Shown in pieces: positions 5,075-6,456 of a stretch of DNA of 6,456 nucleotides; positions within the stretch are counted from its first letter, which is position 1, and every line of letters starts with the position of its first letter. The notes beneath the pieces were generated by a model, which saw nothing but the letters and a program-made list of their open reading frames with translations, made no database searches and was not told the origin of the DNA. The DNA lies in contig CALIDR010000215.1 in the NCBI GenBank assembly GCA_938022295.1, forward strand, positions 1-6,456, given 5' to 3'. The translations under genes and the position numbers were made by a program. This stretch comes from an uncultured Burkholderiaceae bacterium. GTDB taxonomy: Bacteria > Pseudomonadota > Gammaproteobacteria > Burkholderiales > Burkholderiaceae_C.

Positions 5075-6160
5075 CTACAACGGCACCACGATGCGCACAC
5101 GATAGCCGCTGGCGCGCGGTCCGGCGTCGAACTGCGCGCCGACGTCGTGCAACAGGCGAAGTCGTTCACGCACATTGGCCAGTGCGATGCCGTGCCCCGG
5201 GTTCGGGGCGGCGCCGGCCACCGTGTTGTCGATCACGACTTCGGCCTGGCCGCGGCGCGCCCGCGTGCGCACGTGGATCGTGCCGCCTTGCGGCGCGTTC
5301 TCGATGCCGTGGCGCACCGCGTTCTCGACCAGCGGCTGCAGCACGAGCGGCGGCATCAGAGCGCGCGCGGCCGCGGCGTCGAGCTGCCAGTGCACGTGCA
5401 TGCGCCCGCCGAAGCGCAGCTGCTCGATCGCGAGGTAGCGCTGCGCGAGCTCGATCTCGTCGGCCAGCGTCGTCGCCGGCCGGGGTTCGGCGAGCGCGAC
5501 GCGGAACAGCTGCGCGAGGTCCTCGAGCACTTCCTCGGCACGCGCCGGCTCGACGCGCACGAGCGCGATCGCGGTGTTGAGCGCATTGAAGAGGAAGTGC
5601 GGGCGGATGCGCGACTGCAGCTCCGCCAGCCGCGCCGAGGCGTCGGCCGGGCATCGGGCGCGCGCCCGCGCCTCGACCCAGCCGAGCAGCGGCAGCGCGA
5701 ACGCGACGCCGGCCAGCGGCACCGCGATCCAGCGCGGCGCGCTCCACGGCCACAGGTCCAGCGCCGCCAGCGGCAGGCACGCGACGACGGCCAGCGCCGC
5801 CGCCAGCAGCGCGCCGATCGCCGTGCGCGCGAGCGGCGTCGAGGCCTGCAGCGCGCGGCGCAGCGCGCACATCGCCACCAGCCACGCGAGCGTGCCGCTC
5901 AGCCCGGCGGCCAGCGCCGGGCCGACGGCGGAAAGCGCCTGCGGCCACGAGCCGGCCTGCACGCCCACCACGAGCAGCAGCACCGTCTGCACGCCGACGA
6001 GCGCGCGCAGCGCGAGCGCCGGGTGGCACAGGTCCACCGGCGCCGCGACGGCCTCGGAGGCGGCCGGACGCGGCTCGAACGCGCTCGGCCGCGTGCTCGC
6101 CGACCAGGTCGACGACGGGGCGTCGGGCTGGGTCGGCGGATCGGCAGGCAGGGGCGGCAT
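5075..6160 (-). CDS. algZ: LytS/AlgZ-type membrane sensor histidine kinase
   Basis: This is a 361-residue sensor kinase, also called FimS in Pseudomonas, expected to phosphorylate the response regulator encoded three bases downstream. Residues 1-42 form a Pro/Ser/Thr/Ala-rich tail, probably cytoplasmic. Four hydrophobic segments follow, at about 48-68, 76-100, 113-134 and 144-161. The His_kinase (PF06580-type) region has RPHFLFNALNT (186-196) with likely phosphoacceptor His188. The ATPase part has the N-box PLVLQPLVENAVRHGIE (271-287) and the G-box GHGIALANVRERLRLL (322-337). No periplasmic sensor or PAS domain is visible, so the signal is probably read within the membrane. The ATG at 6160-6158 is the only plausible start: there is no other start upstream in frame, and the next Met (97) is inside the membrane region. 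No good ribosome binding site is seen. Confidence 0.88.
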   Translation of the reverse strand: MPPLPADPPTQPDAPSSTWSASTRPSAFEPRPAASEAVAAPVDLCHPALALRALVGVQTVLLLVVGVQAGSWPQALSAVGPALAAGLSGTLAWLVAMCALRRALQASTPLARTAIGALLAAALAVVACLPLAALDLWPWSAPRWIAVPLAGVAFALPLLGWVEARARARCPADASARLAELQSRIRPHFLFNALNTAIALVRVEPARAEEVLEDLAQLFRVALAEPRPATTLADEIELAQRYLAIEQLRFGGRMHVHWQLDAAAARALMPPLVLQPLVENAVRHGIENAPQGGTIHVRTRARRGQAEVVIDNTVAGAAPNPGHGIALANVRERLRLLHDVGAQFDAGPRASGYRVRIVVPL

Positions 6161-6297
6161 CGCGACAGGCGGCCGATAGAATCGGGCGGTGGCGGAACAT
6201 TGTCGGCGCCCTGCCCGCGCGCCGAGCGTTCGAATGACCCGCCTTTGACCCGTCAGTCCTTCCCCGAGCCCGGGCCGCCACCCGCGTGCCGCCCGCC
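6161..6297. other. Divergent intergenic region between algZ and argH
   Basis: These 137 bases separate the divergent starts of algZ and argH and must contain promoters for both. The only clear element is the TAGAAT box near the algZ end. On the minus strand GACAAT (6204-6199) matches four of six -10 bases for algZ, but no -35 is visible. I see no ORF, riboswitch or terminator here. Confidence 0.6.
6173..6185 (+). promoter_or_regulatory. Probable argH -10 element within a small inverted repeat
   Basis: TAGAAT (6177-6182) matches five of six bases of the TATAAT consensus and resembles -10 boxes common in GC-rich Betaproteobacteria. It lies in the inverted repeat CCGAT-AGA-ATCGG (6173-6185), 13 bases from the algZ start codon. 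A 17-bp spacer would put the -35 at GCGGCA (6154-6159), a poor match that overlaps the algZ start. Transcription from here would give argH a leader of roughly 110 bases. A protein bound to the repeat could affect both genes. Confidence 0.45.
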
Positions 6298-6456
6298 ATG
6301 ACCGCCCCCGACCCGCTCGCCCGCAAGTCCGAAGCCTGGTCCGCGCTCTTCGCCGAACCGGTCGACGCGCTCGTGCAGCGCTACACCGCCAGCGTCGGCT
6401 TCGACCGGCGGCTGTGGCGCGCCGACATCGACGGCAGCCTCGCGCACGCGCGCATG
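6298..6456 (+). CDS. argH: Argininosuccinate lyase, N-terminal part (truncated by window edge)
   Basis: ArgH splits argininosuccinate into arginine and fumarate, the last step of arginine synthesis, as a cytosolic homotetramer. Only 53 codons are visible, open to the right edge. KSEAWSALFAEPVDALVQRYTASV (10-33) and FDRRLWRADIDGSLAHARM (35-53) match the start of betaproteobacterial ArgH, including the family's D-I-x-G-S-x-A segment (43-49). The catalytic residues lie further on, outside the window. The ATG at 6298 gives the expected N-terminus; an in-frame GTG at 6286 would add four residues and is less likely. No Shine-Dalgarno sequence is seen. Its position opposite algZ-algR matches the Pseudomonas order and supports the call. 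Confidence 0.92.
   Translation, partial: MTAPDPLARKSEAWSALFAEPVDALVQRYTASVGFDRRLWRADIDGSLAHARM

Noticed and set aside
6245..6250. TTGACC as a -35 box for argH
   Set aside because: No -10-like sequence lies 15-19 bp downstream, where the DNA is almost all G and C.
4421..6301. A 626-codon plus-strand open frame opposite algR and algZ
   Set aside because: Its translation is rich in Arg, His and Gln with no recognisable domain, the usual look of an antisense frame in GC-rich DNA. The opposite strand encodes two clear proteins with intact motifs.

Overview
The window is a very GC-rich stretch of bacterial chromosome with strong G/C preference at third codon positions. Its proteins (FlhB, FlhA, FlhF, a type II dehydroquinase, an AlgZ/AlgR-like pair and the ArgH N-terminus) look most like those of Betaproteobacteria, order Burkholderiales. 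This is a judgement from remembered sequence patterns, not from a search. Coding density is high and every gene is a recognisable core or flagellar gene. I see no insertion sequence, prophage, CRISPR array, tRNA or rRNA.

Layout. Positions 1-3745 (minus strand) hold the flagellar export operon flhB-flhA-flhF, with flhF running off the left edge. The genes are tightly chained: the flhB stop overlaps the flhA GTG start (GTGA). The flhA stop overlaps the ATG of a 20-codon mini-ORF (ATGA), whose own stop overlaps the flhF ATG (ATGA). A 113-bp divergent intergenic region (3746-3858) with a tandem 10-bp repeat and small inverted repeats separates flhB from aroQ (3859-4296, plus strand). aroQ converges on algR; only 13 bp separate them, and both stop codons lie in the arms of one inverted repeat that may act as a two-way terminator. 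The minus-strand pair algZ-algR (6160-4310) encodes a LytS/AlgZ-type membrane sensor kinase and a LytTR response regulator. A 137-bp divergent region (6161-6297) leads to argH, of which only the first 53 codons are present.

How the genes work together. FlhB and FlhA are membrane components of the flagellar type III export gate, and FlhF is the SRP-like GTPase that helps place and number flagella at the pole. AlgZ/AlgR is a two-component system that controls surface behaviours such as pili and exopolysaccharide in Pseudomonas; its targets here are unknown. AroQ (shikimate pathway) and ArgH (arginine synthesis) are housekeeping enzymes. The argH/algZ/algR order matches Pseudomonas, but hemC, which follows algR there, is replaced here by convergent aroQ and the flagellar operon.

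I found no convincing new multi-gene system. The items most worth a second look are small: the mini-ORF bridge between flhA and flhF, a perfect 24-bp palindrome inside flhB, the repeat cluster between flhB and aroQ, and the shared stop-codon hairpin between aroQ and algR.
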